Origin: Venturia oleaginea
Lineage: Eukaryota; Ascomycota; Dothideomycetes; Venturiales; Venturiaceae
Length of the DNA: 64,000 bases
NCBI GenBank assembly: GCA_013176395.1
Contig: JABMLP010000003.1
Coordinates: 992,001 to 1,056,000, forward strand
Reading direction: 5' to 3'
In this document: one piece after another, positions 44,310 to 55,992 of the stretch
Numbering within the stretch: position 1 is the first letter of the stretch
Layout of the letters: every line of letters starts with the position of its first letter
Position numbers and translations under genes: made by a program
Notes under the pieces: generated by a model
Told to the model about the DNA's origin: nothing
The model's input: the letters and a program-made list of their open reading frames with translations, nothing else
The model's database searches: none

Positions 44310-46408
44310 GTACATGAACCGGCTAAAGTCTCCACTCGAACATGCCGTGCCAAAATCGTCTCCACGCAAGCCCATACTTACTGTACACATGCTTTTCGAA
44401 GCATGTACTGCACGCATGCTTTTACTTAGCCAATCAGAGGCCAGAAATGTGGAGAAAGCATGCTGTAGATAATTATATTGTACGAAAGCATGTTGTAGTA
44501 TGTTTTTGAGAGGAAGGCATCCGGCAGTATAGTTAGATTGACTAATCAGGGCCATGGATTCTACACCGCCTTGCGGCCGCGTTGCAACTTTAAAATCCTG
44601 TCTCCTATCTTTACCACCTACACATCACCTCCACCACCATAATTACACGCGTTTTAGACGATTCCACGATGCCATTATCTCGTGTACCTGGCGGCAGTGC
44701 CCCTACAAGCTTTCCACTACCGCCGCCGGCCCCAGGGACCGTTGGAATGGAGACTCAACTCCGCGAAGGCATAATCTTCCGCGATATTCAAGGGGGTATT
44801 GACTTGATCTCTGACCTCCACGTACAATGGGGCCAGTCATTCAAAGTAAACTCGGGCAGCGTAAAAAGGCGATGCTGGGTTGCTGAGTGTAGGCAATCTA
44901 AATGCGACTTCTGGCTACGCATTGGGTGGACCGGTACGTCTTTCTACAACCTTATTCATTACCTTATTTATTCATCCATCTAACCATTGCTTCCACGCGT
45001 TTTAAGGAAGCCCGCAGTGTGTAAACTGCGCAAATTTAAACCTCATCAGGGCTGCCAGCCTTCTGACCACGCCGGGTGGAAGAAGTCTCACTCTACGAAT
45101 TATCTAGTGCGCCATCACTACGATAGAATAGCCTCCGATCGCACAACTAAGCCCAAACAACTCAAAATGCGGAGCAATTCGAACGCGGCAATGCAATCTC
45201 CTACCAGCAGGCTCGGCGGTCCAAAAAGGCTGTATTACAGCTCATTGAGGGTGACGCCACGCTGCAATTCAGTACATTTGACCGTTTCTACGCTTCATAC
45301 AAGGTGAGTTCGATGATAATAATCCAATGCCTGTCACTGTGACTACCTCGGCGGATGGTGACATCGTCAGAGACTGGGCAAACGATCATGATGGCGCGAA
45401 GGTCAAGATGAAGCGCAGCTCCAAGGGTGTTTTGGAAGCAGAAATCTACTTAGCTATGCTTGATAGTGACCTGGATGCAGATAGCGACTATGCGGAGGAG
45501 AATGCGGACGTTCAGGCTGAAGACGAGGCTGAGGTTGTTCCTTCTTGGGACCAACTTAAGCAAATGGTCGCTGGATCGGGTAATGGCTTCTTGCATAGTC
45601 ACTTGAACGCTGTTTTCGAAACGAATCCGACATCTGGCGAGGCTGTCACCAAGGCTGAGGGCTACCCTAGCCAATCTACTCAAAAACCACTACAATCGGC
45701 TCAACCACAGCTTTTGAACGATACGATGAGTGATAGACCTGGTCAACTCCTTTCCTATAGGACAGATAAATCGACTTCTGCTACCAAACGGCTACCAATT
45801 GAGTCACCACCGCAGTCGCCAGCAAGAGGGAGGAAGTAGAAGCGAATCTACACCACGTGTAAGCGCTGCGGCAAAATGGGACATCTGTCGGAAGATTGCA
45901 CTGTCAATTGAAGCTTGGCGCCGCCTTAGCGCTTTTTGAGCATTATAATCAAGCTTATTTTGATGAGTTCAGTCAATTGCCGTTATAATCTCGAAAAGAT
46001 TTTGTCGAATGCGGTTAGCGCAGTTTAGTTGGCACCGGCCCTCAAGGGCCGCTGCGTTACATTGTAGTGTCATTTTTGGCTCAATCTCGTCTCAATCTCG
46101 TGTCAATTTTGTGTTATTCTGGCGTTTGAGTGTTCGATTGAGCGCTTATTACCATTATAATGTTATCTATCTATATATATTGGTAGCAGCGAGGTCCTCA
46201 GGTTATGCTGAGGATTCTGCCAAACGTGAACTTGGACATACTGAGACATGCCTTATCCGGTCTCGCACATGCCCGGGCCATTTTTAGATACTAGAACATC
46301 CTAAAAGCATGTAAGCATGCGATAGGGCATGTTCTAGTATGTCAGGGCTTGCGTGGAAACGATTTTGGCACGGCATGTTCGAGTGGAGACTTTGGCCGGT
46401 ACATGAAC
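44310..46408. mobile_element. MULE (Mutator-like) element, internally deleted, with 10-bp target duplication
   Basis: The direct repeat GTACATGAAC flanks the element (44310-44319 and 46399-46408). Inside are 54-bp inverted repeats, 44320-44373 and 46345-46398, differing at two positions (both transitions). Body 2079 bp. A 9-11-bp duplication is characteristic of Mutator-like elements. Subterminal sequence is rich in CATGCTT/AAGCATG copies on both sides, possible transposase-binding repeats. The interior encodes N- and C-terminal parts of a MULE protein but lacks the catalytic core, so it is non-autonomous. Confidence 0.93.
44669..45911 (+). pseudogene. MULE transposase remnant lacking the catalytic core
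   Basis: ATG 44669 (MPLSRVPGG) leads to a FAR1-like N-terminal region (LREGIIFRDIQGGIDLISDLHVQWGQSF ... RRCWVAECRQSKCDFWLRI). After a possible intron from 44936, the reading continues KPAVCKLRKFKPHQGC and STNYLVRHHYDRIASD. Near 45175 the frame changes and a MULE-typical block follows (NAISYQQARRSKKAVLQLIEGDATLQF). Then, instead of the DDE core, the sequence jumps to a C-terminal acidic linker (45327-45839), a TAG stop (45837-45839) and, in the same frame, a CCHC knuckle CKRCGKMGHLSEDC ending with TGA at 45909-45911. The TAG fits CAG-to-TAG change. Roughly 400 residues of core are missing. Confidence 0.8.
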
Positions 46409-49280
46409 TAAGAGCCCACTGGCTCTAGTGCTACCTACAATAAACTGTTGTAGTTCCGCGATAGTCGTTCCCAGAACAATAATTGCCAAACGTAGAGTCA
46501 GCACAGGTGATGCTTTTCAAACTACAAAACCGTCTGTTGAGATCGATTGCTTATTACTTGAACTACAAATCCCAAACCAAACCCTTTCTGGCAACTCGTA
46601 CCGCGTGCAGTACTCACTTGTTTGACCTACAGAAGCCGGCTTTGCGAATAACAGTCTGCGAACGTAGAACCTCAACAGTTTTGTCTGTCTGCGCTGCAGT
46701 CTCCTCTTATGCGGACTGGAATTTTTGAACCAGATGGAGCCGTAGACGTTGAGGCTGACGTTGTGATCTGCGTCGATGCTCTCGATGGCGCTGTGGAAGT
46801 TGAGAATGGTGCTGAATTGGACGACGACGACGATGCCGCATTGTAGATTGATTCCGTTAAAGATTGGTAGGTGGTTGTGAAAATCACTGTTGCCGGTGCC
46901 CCAAGACTCAGGCGTATAATATAGCATGGTGGACGAGGGTAAGGTGGTCTACAGCGACGAGGACTCGGTAGTCTGTGCTGAAGATGGTCTCTGGAGACTG
47001 GCTGACGCCTTGACTGGATCGACTTCATGGAGTGTCGTAGGTTCGATCTCCGAGTTTCGTTTCTTCGACAGCGAGCTAACAAATCCAATATCCTAACAGG
47101 AGATTTTCGGCGGACACGATTGCTCGTTCAACGCAACCGGACTTGATGATACCTGGTAGACTGAAGTAGACACTTGCCAAATCTGTATCAATGTGTTCGT
47201 GCCACTTCCAGCTCCTTAAGAGTCCAACCACTCTCCTCTGTTCTCAGGCATTTGCCACTATCCGTGCTCCAGCCATCAATGTTGTACACTTCAAAAGTAA
47301 ACGGAATGAGGTCTACGATCTTGCTCGCTGTTAGCTTCGGATTTCATTTTCGCGATTACTTAGGCCTAACTGTGAACAAGACAACATCATCAACTTACCA
47401 GAAAGCACAGTCAGCCCGAGCAGTGGGCGGCACCACTACCTCAGCAGTCGTGGTCGGAATTATGGCCTGATACTTTGAGCAGGATTAATTTTGTGATTTG
47501 CCGTGTCTGTAAATTGCAGTGTGACAGGTTGAAGACTAAGAGCAGTCATAGTTTAAGCCGGGATAGAGATTGTTGTTGTCACCGCGAAGACGGCATTTAG
47601 TGCCGAGGACAAGAGAGTTATCGTTAAGGCTGGCCATAAGCTCATAGTGTGAGTGACACCAAGCGGATATGGTGGGAGAACAACGGCATAAGGAGGTTCT
47701 CATTGGGCTGGTGGGTCAGAGGAGGTTCAAATACTGGGTGGAGGATACACAACATTGGAGCCGGGACTAGTTGGATCGTAGGCCGGCTTCTGCACGAAGC
47801 TGCCATTACCATTAACAAAGGTGCCCCAATTGTAGTCAAAATAGGTCGCAGCGTTGTCGGCGGCCAGGGCAACAGTCTGATAATTCATATTGTATATGCC
47901 TTGGGGACATCCTTCTGAAACGCAAGCGACGCCGTTAGCTGCTGATATTAGCGTACTAGTAGCGGTCTCCACTTTCAGTCTTTGGGTACCAGCTGTGACG
48001 CCTTGACAGGCTCCTGAGGCTAGATCAGCATTCGAGTTCGACATTTTGACGCAGATGACTGACCGTACTTCAAAACAGGAATTAGAGTCCTCGCCTCCCC
48101 GATTGCCGCCTCATTACTATAACACCTAGCCACAAATCCGCTGGCGCCAGATTTGACAACGATGGCGTAATTGAGTAGTATTTGCCCTGGCCATCTTTGG
48201 GACAGGATGCTGATTGAAGGATGGTCTTGTACCACATAACACCCTCGAGTAAACTGCTGTCAGCGACAGGCCGCATGCTGGATATACCACCTCCAGCCTT
48301 CCAAGCACGGATCCATGAAGTGATGATGCCTTGCCATGACTGGTGAGGCCAATCGTCTTGGTTTGCATAATTTTTTGACTCAAGGTCGGAATTAGATTCT
48401 TGCCAGAGGTTGCCGATATAATGACCTTCCGGACCATCGTTCTTCATTACAAGATCAGTTGAAATCAGTGAATTAAGAGGAAGAAGACTTACCCAGGTGA
48501 TCACCTGAACATAATCCGGCTGTATTTTCATATTCAGAATGCCCTCCATTCTCTTTGGAAGATTGAGATCTCCTCCTCTGTAAACATTGGCACCGTATGC
48601 ATCTTTGTACTGTAGCGTGCTCAACGCCATCATATATCCTTTAGTGCGGTCGGAGGTAGCCGCAATAACAGTCTTATCTGGGCCAACATCACCCGGGTAT
48701 AAACCACCGAAACCAAGTCAAGTGGAAGATATGGGCCAAGCACTTTCCCAGCTGAACAATCCATCAGTGATGTTTCCCCAGTATATCCTTCATCGCCGAT
48801 GTCAGTAATGCTTCCTTCCTTCCATTAATGATCATCACGCACCACCACGCGTCAAGACTAGCATAGTATCCTCCAGTCTCATCAATATCGGGCATCAAAT
48901 ACATCTCATTGGCCCAAGTTGCCTTCCAGTCTGTCAACAATTAGCGAATCGAGCAGCAAAAACATAGATATCAATCACACTTGCCATGCCATTCCTGCCA
49001 CACGCCACCGCCGCTTGAGAATGTGCTGACAAGTGGAAAACCATTCGTCGTATCTTTGAAATAAGCCGAATTTTGCATCCATCCAAGTATGTCTTTGTAA
49101 TCTGTCATCTTGTTGCACTTCTTTCCCGCCCTGCTACACCAATCGTTATATGCCCACAAGTCCATGCTAATGAACAGCTTGAAATCCCCTCGGCTTGCAG
49201 CATAGGAAAAGAGACTGTTGAGTGTGTCTTTGGCATATTGAGCAGTAGGATCTCCAACGTTCAAGGCGAAGCCGTCAAGC

Positions 49281-52103
49281 CTGCAATCAGTGCGTTCGAT
49301 AATCAATCGATTGAGCCATTCTCAAGATTGATTGCCCGATTCGGCCAATATATGGCTTGATTGACGGCTTGATTGAGTCGGTGTCAGTGGGATTGATGGC
49401 TTGAGTGATCGGTCAATTGAGAGATCTAAAATACACCATTTTTAAGCCCTTGATGCTGTATCTGACACGCCTCAATTGTATCATCACTCATACCGTTTCT
49501 AGCATCAGTAATGAGCCTACCGGCTTGTGAAAATACTCTCTCAACCTCTGCAGACATACCAGGAATCGATAATACATCGAAAGCAAGACGAGATAAGATC
49601 GGATAGTCATTGCGGTGCTGCTCCCACCACCCAACAACGTCGTGAACTGGCTTCCAGGTGGTAGGGTCGAAATATTTGATGTATCTCGTATAATCGTCTT
49701 CTTTGGTGACTACCCGACGCTTTTTGGTGATCACGTGGACTGATAATCTGTTGAATTTGTCGTAATATGAGGGCCGCTTACCGCTGGGTTCACTCTCCGC
49801 TTCTGAGGATGGTTCTGGCGTAGGTGACGGTGATGGTGAAGGTAAGGTCCCGTATTTGTCGCAGTATTCGTCAAAAAGGCGCTGCATACCTCTCTCGGCG
49901 CGTTGGTACCAGGTACGATTGTTGTACTTAGCCCAGTGGTCTTCGAACCACAGTAATCGTAGGTTTGGGTCGCAGATAATGGCGGCGTAGTAGAGATCTG
50001 ACTCTTCAATCATCGTCTGGTACTTTGAGGTCTTCAGAAGCGCTTCTTTGAGCCCGGCTACGTAAGGTTCAGCAAACTCAGTAGCAAGATTGAGAGAAGC
50101 AACCTCATTCTGCGCGTCAGTGAGTCTCTCGTGAATGTAAGTCAACCCTTTAATGACTCCGGCGGCTGTGCATTGTATAGATTCTGTCGCATTACCCTCC
50201 TCTTTAAGACAGAACGTCTTGAAGTCTTCTAGTATCGCATACCAAATTTCAAGCATCTCGAAGTCGTCATTTGTGAGGAAGGACTTCCTAATATCAACGC
50301 CTTTACCGGTGTAGTTGTAGAGCCTCTGCCACTTGATAATAACCACCCTGAGCGAAAGGACACTTTGTATCATCTCGAAAGTGCTGTGCCATCGGATTCC
50401 GCCACCAACGAAAAGTACATACCAAACATCGAGTCTGGCATCCTTTTGAAGCGCTTCAAAAGCTTCTCTACGCTCAGGTGAGCGATTGATGAATATGCAG
50501 AGATTGCGTACGCGACCGATAAGTCCTAGGCGCGCCCAGACCTCAAACTGTTCATCATCGCCGGCAGCGGCAAGTGACTTATTGTGCTTAGATTGCTCAT
50601 TATCGCCGAAGAGAAGGTCCTCTACGATAAGATTGATGATATGGCCAATACAGCGAATGCGCCATCTTCTGGACCAGCCGGAGGATAGCCCAGAGATCAG
50701 AACCTCAAGGTGAGCAACACAGGCGTCGTTATCTGATGCATTATCCGCTGTGAAGCCTCCCAAGTTTGTCCCATCGATGGAGAGTGTAGTGAGCACTGAG
50801 GCGATCAGTTTAGCTTGATTCTCTCCAGATTTTGAGCCAAAACGCGCGGGAAGCCGATGAGAATCCGTGACTGCCTGTAGTTTGAATTTATGAAGTGGGA
50901 GCAGACAGCAAGGTAGTTCTTATGGTTTCCTCCCTTCCAGGCGTCTACTGAGATATTGATTCGACTTTTGGCGCCCTTGATCTCGTGTAGGATGGTCGGT
51001 AACCGTTTTTCGTAGGACTCAAAAACCCATTTACTGACGGAGGACTTTGCGGTTGGTAGAATCGCTGTAAGAGTCTCAATTGCGCCGGCCTTAAGTAGCG
51101 AGAGGGTATCGGGATGGGAGGCTGTATGGAAGGCAATATTGTGCTTGATAGTCCAGTCAATATATTGCTGTCTGTACACGATGGCATCGGAATTATCGTC
51201 CTTTTTGAGACCACAAGTCTCGCAATGTGTTAACGGCGCTTCAGTTACTCCCTCCTCTTGCAAACTATTCATTTCAATGGAATCTCCTGCTTCTTTGACG
51301 CCGTGCCGAGAGAGAAGGTGTCCTTGTATGCCGCCGGTAGACGTCGCCACGTAGATTCCTGTATGCCAACTCCTCAATTCATGACACCTCTTACAGAGCC
51401 AAAGTCTCTTATGCTTCTCACCATCCGCTTGGATCTCTGCGCCGTGCTCCCAAATGTAAGAGTCGGGATAGCTGCTGCTTGGTAACAGGCCTGAGCCTTG
51501 GATTCCGCAGTTTCTGGCCGTCCCTTTGAAGCCGTGACCATTGTATATCGAACTTGCAACGCTGGAGATTGAGAGGACGTAAGGGAGTTGTAATAACCCT
51601 ATGAGGAAGGATAGAAGCTACTGGTATAGGGCTTTCGGGTTCTGGAGGCAGATCTTGCGACAGTGAGGCTTCGTCGATAGCTGTACCGGATCTTTGAGAA
51701 TAGCCTTCAGGCTTTCTCCGCTGTACGAATCTAGTCATCATCTTGAATAGTCTGTAGAGAAAACGTATTGGTTGTGATGGTAAAATTAGTAGAAAATGAA
51801 TATAATTAATCCAATGTTCAAACATATTCGAAGCATAGGAAAAACCCGATTTTTGGCGCCGGTCGGCGCTAAATTTAGTGAATCATCCCACTAATTTTTA
51901 GGGGCTATCTTCTAAAACTACGTCACGTTACTTAAGCGAACTCAACACCATGGAATGAGCAATTACTCAATCTTTGAGGCTTCAATTGATTGATTGATTC
52001 ATATATATCATAGCTTGATTGATGGCCTAAATAGGCCGATTTTCGTTCGCCTGACGGCGTCGGTCAATCAATTCAATTGCTTATCGAACGCACTGCCTGC
52101 AAT
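49281..52103 (-). mobile_element. hAT DNA transposon in a GH71 intron, 8-bp target duplication
   Basis: Target duplication CCTGCAAT at 49281-49288 and 52096-52103. Element 49289-52095 (2807 bp). Inverted termini begin CAGTGCGTTCGATAA on both strands, and the CAGTG start is typical of hAT. The subterminal sequence is rich in CAATCAAT/ATTGATTG copies on both sides, likely binding sites. It carries a hAT transposase on the minus strand, the same direction as the interrupted gene. The duplication spans the intron's 3' splice site (see findings). Confidence 0.96.
49426..51825 (-). pseudogene. hAT transposase (BED finger, RNase H-like core, C-terminal dimerisation), frameshifted
   Basis: N-terminal Ser/Pro/Arg-rich stretch, then a BED-type finger around 51300-51410 (CKRCHELRSWHTGIY...GHLLSRHG) at a frame change near 51380. 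The core follows: NISVDAWKGGNHKNYLAV, then a shift near 50885 (short A run), then RFGSKSGENQAKLIASVL and TLSIDGTNLGGFTADNASDNDACV (catalytic Asp region), RCIGHIINLIVEDLLF, and the WARLG...RWHSTFEMIQ region. The C-terminus has the hAT dimerisation motif YPILSRLAFDVLSIPGMSAEVERVFSQAGRLI. The last frame (50796-49426) is 456 codons long and intact. Two one-base shifts prevent full-length protein as read; either could be a consensus error. Confidence 0.88.
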
Positions 52104-52388
52104 TGCTGTCAGTGTGAGGCTTTACTGAACGTCTCGCACAAGTCCACTTACCCTATCGCCACGGCATCATCAATGTCTTTACGCACATGAGGATCTGTGA
52201 TAGTAAGAACCTAAATTCCGTCGTGGTAAGCAAGTTACCACTGGAAAAGACAAAGAAAGAAACATGGGGTAGTCCAGAATATATTATGTACTTACCATGT
52301 AATGGGCAAAGACAGCCTTCTTTCCAAGAACGTTGTGGATAGAAGAAAGCGCTGTGGCAATCGCTACAAACAAATGGGAGGAGCGCAT

Positions 52389-53640
52389 TTTAATCGCAGT
52401 TGTTAGAATAAAGGCGATCACCACATTGTGCATGTGATTGCATGTGACAGCACATGAGGCAGCATATATATTCCTCACTTCTGCCACGTAGGTTAAATTA
52501 AGCTTGATCATCTTCACTCATTTTATCAGCAGTGATTTCCAAGCTGGAGTAGCAAAATAGCCACGAAAGGGTGTGAGAGACGAACAATGAGTGTGAGATG
52601 CGACGACTGCTGGGTGGAAGTGCTTCGGTACCACCATCCACATGCTCATTCAATGGGCGACTTTCGATAGTCCACTTCTTTCAGTAATATTGCGGTAGGG
52701 AACAATGAACGACATTTTGTCGTTTTGATCGTAGACATGTCACACGGCAACGAAGACTAGTAAATCAGCAAATTGTCTAGAACCCCTGTTTTCCAAAATG
52801 CAGAGAGTAAGATGAAAAATACAGCGGCACGTGCATATCTATACTATAACAAGCTATTAATCAAATAAGAATTTTTTGTTCACCAGTTCATATCCGCCAT
52901 GAATCAATTCGCTTCAAGACAAGAGTCTTAACCTGGTGAAGAACTTTTCAATCATGGTTCCGGGTCCGAGTAAAGCTATACGGATGCTGTGTTACGGGAG
53001 CGATAGAAGTAGTTGTAAAGCACGTTGACGAGTGTTTAGCCGTACTAGCTATGAGCGAGCGTGATAGAAGTCAAATGGTATTATCTTTCTAAGAGTCAAG
53101 ACATTGCGTGAAAAATCTAAGCACAGTGGAGGAATCGCGAGGTAGGTAAGGGATTCCTCGGTTTGTGCGCTAGAATCACGTGTATACCAGTTCATGGTAA
53201 CACTCTCAGTGTCACTCCGTGACATGCTGACGAACTCCCTATTTGGGACATCTCCGAGCACAGCTTAGATATTTGGAAGTCGGCTACAATAGTAATAGTA
53301 CAGGAGCCGTGCTTCCAATCCGGGAAGGCCGAGAGAACGAAGATATAAACCGAGAGGGGCTGTAAGAGGTCCTACGAGATCACACAGAGGCTCTTCTAGG
53401 ACTGGAGATGTTGCTGAATAGATGTCAACAGTCAGCCGCCTTGGCTTTGTAGACTGAAGTAAGAGTGCTAGAGCCTAGAGGCATGAAATGATGGAACTTG
53501 GGCTCCGATTAAGCTTTGTTATCCTCATAGCGCGGGAACCCTAGTAAAAATCTCAGATCACAATATAGCTTGTCTAATCCTCTTCTGATGATTCGCTGCC
53601 TCGGGTAGCCCTAAAACGCTTAAGGCTGGCACGTGATTAT
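52389..53640. other. Intergenic upstream of GH71 relic, no gene seen
   Basis: Upstream of the mutanase start codon. ORFs at 53049-53261 (-) and others have no motif. No inverted repeat recognised. Confidence 0.45.
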
Positions 53641-55250
53641 CGCCTCGGAGACCTCGGGCTTGGCGTTCGGTGGACCGCTATCCGCTATCCGCCATCGTCA
53701 ACTTGCCAACTCCAAAGCAACTTCACGCGCAACAACGAGCAGATTGACATTCTCGAGTACAGCATACTGACCTCCTGACCAGATGATGCTTGGATTCCCA
53801 TCTCCTATATTTCCTTCTCGCCCCAACTCCGAATGCTGAGAATCTCGTCGCCTCACGTCTTTAGGTCATTTATCACTTCCAACCTCGTTCAGAAAAGTGC
53901 CTTGTTCTTCCCACTACAGAGATTTCTTTTATATCCCACCCATCTCGCCTGCATGGGTCTGATTAACAATACGGACGGTTATGTGCCGATCGGCAAGCAG
54001 GTGGGAAAAGTGAGGCGGGAATTCCTACGCTCTATCAATTTTGCGCGCTTAGTCTACTGATTCGAACCGCTCACTATTTCCGTTTACTCTACAGGTTCTA
54101 GACTCCAACTATGAGCAGCCCTCTACCTACTATCTCCGTTACGGAACCCCTCCTTCGAACCCGCCGAATAAACATCTGAAACTGGGATACTATCGCATCG
54201 GAATTTTCGTAAACGATTACTCCTTCACAATATAAAAAGAACCTCGACGGTCGATCCTCGAGGATCTAAAGAACTGGCTTGTGTCAGTTAGGTCGGACAT
54301 AGCCGCAAGCTCAATGCGAATGTGCACTTGCTTTTGTTCAGTATCTAATAGCATCATCGTTTCGCCTTGTATATTCTACCTCGGCCAATACAGTCGTACT
54401 GACTGCACAGGTCTGCCTCTCTTGAACACTACCGGAGTTGTGTCCGCTAGCCTTTTTAAACCACTACGACTCATCTGAGCATGTGCAACGTGAGGCGAGC
54501 GATCAAGGCAGGCTTGTTGTGATATGGTAAAGGCTAATGTCATTGCTTGATACAGGGCGATCCCTGTATCCTTTCCTATCGCTCCGTTGCGATCTCACAA
54601 TGCAGGTACGTCAAGCCACGTCCAGGCGTCGTATCCTTCAACGTCCCACAACTAGATCTCAGAGCACCAAGGCAGACATTCAAACCCTCTGGATGACAAT
54701 GATGTCGGTTGGTTGTAATGTACTAATGTTGGGCAGCTGGGAATATTTTGTATCCTACTGAAGTAGACGTAATCTACCAGCTTGTTCATTCATCTCTAAC
54801 CGCTTCTACAAATCCGTCAAATCTCAGGCCTGTTCTATTCCTGGCCACAGGTCATAACCAGGAATCTTCAAACCCTTGCTCTATGCTCTTCTTGCTAGCA
54901 TATCATACCTCATCCTTAAGGATCAGGATACCATAAACATCCTTGGCCTCATTCCGCAAGAACCAGGAATCAGTCGAACTTGACTTTCGGTACGTTGGAA
55001 AAGTGGCCGTGCAAAGTACAGGTCAGTGTGATTCCTCCCAGGCCTATGCATATCACTCTGATCCAATCGACTTCCAGCCCTGCTCTCATCAAGCAGAACA
55101 GGCCTATGCTTCCAGGGACTATCCCAACTCACAGTACCAGCTGTCAGAGACCTTCCAATGGCAGCCTCACGAATAAGGTACACCTTCGGTCCAAGTCCGT
55201 CCACACTTTTAGTCTCGAAACTGCCATTGATCAACCAACTACTTCCAATG
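53641..55250 (-). other. Relic sequence, possibly Ty1/copia pol remains
   Basis: On the minus strand at 54200-54500, a stop-broken reading (VAHAQMSRSGLKRLADTT, then ENSDAIVSQFQMFIRRV further on near 54100-54200) loosely recalls GAG-pre-integrase and integrase segments of copia elements. No active-site motif, LTR or long frame survives, and open frames on + (53833-54060, 54980-55504) show no motif. The assignment is weak. Confidence 0.25.
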
Positions 55251-55992
55251 CCAGGCTTGTGCTGACTTCATTTAATGGAGATCTGAAACTGAACCAGACC
55301 TACGTGCCCTTGGGGTTGAAGATGAACTCCTCGAGTTGGTCAGAGGCCGAGAATATGTCGACCAACAGGGACAGCCGCCAATGGAGCGATTCGGGATTGA
55401 TCCTCCGACAGTCCGGCGGCAACCTCGCGACAAGGCGAGAAAAGTCGAGGAAAAAATCTAAAAGATGCTTGGAAAGAACGTCGAAAAAAGACTCAAAATT
55501 CTAACCAAACACAAAACGAACACATTCCATGTGTTCCTCACAGTGACAGATGCCGTCATTCGACCAAATTAGCTCCATCGACCGAATCAAACACAAGATT
55601 GAGAGCGAAACATTTACTTTGTCTAGCACGATAATGCACGACCTCTTGATATACATATTTTACAACTACCATATATTGCGTACTCCCCAACACTTGCGGA
55701 GCATAAAAGCTCCTCAGATCCCGAATCAGTAAAACAATACACCATTCATTGGGCATCATCACGGATACCAATTTTCAGACACTCCGGTAGCCACCCGATA
55801 AGCCGCAGAAAGCACTTTTACGATAGCCTCGCCCCATTTTTGGTACATAAAACGCCCGGGAGCGAAATACCAAAGACAGTAGAAGGGCAATCACATCACA
55901 CTTGCCGACGCTGGACTCGAATGTTAGTAAGACAGTTAACGGTACACGAGAGAAGTTGATTGCTTACTTTTGCGGACGACGCCTCTGGACAT
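55251..55992. other. Intergenic, no gene seen
   Basis: No supported ORF or repeat between the relic and the small zinc-ribbon gene. Confidence 0.4.

Larger units (their letters stand above)
46700..52388 (-). pseudogene. GH71 alpha-1,3-glucanase (mutanase) multidomain gene, decayed and split by hAT
   Basis: GH71 enzymes hydrolyse alpha-1,3-glucan of fungal walls. Exon 1 52388-52296: signal peptide (MRSSHLFVAIATALSSIHNVLG) then KKAVFAHYM. Exon 2 52210-52152: VLTITDPHVRKDIDDAVAI. A hAT element lies in the next intron; exon 3 resumes at 49281 with LDGFALNVGDP. Further blocks: FKLFISMDLWA, DGLFSWESAWP (then TGA at 48718-48720), GGLYPGDVGPDKTVIAATSDRTKGYMM, VQVITW|NDGPEGHYIGNLW, a one-base shift near 48180, ILLNYAIVVKSGASGF, YFDYNWGTF. 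Beyond the TGA at 47727-47729 the frame carries Pro/Thr-rich modules (EPPYAVVLPPYPLGV) and, at 46.7-47.5 kb, a C-terminal FTFEVYNIDGWSTD...IIKSGCVERAIVSA domain in several frames. At least three stops and two shifts: dead as read. Confidence 0.82.

Noticed and set aside
44310..46408. GTACATGAAC as part of the MULE terminal inverted repeat
   Set aside because: It occurs in direct, not inverted, orientation at the two ends, so it is the target duplication.
54923..55234. 103-codon minus ORF
   Set aside because: Open but without motif; lies in a relic zone and no splice partners were found.
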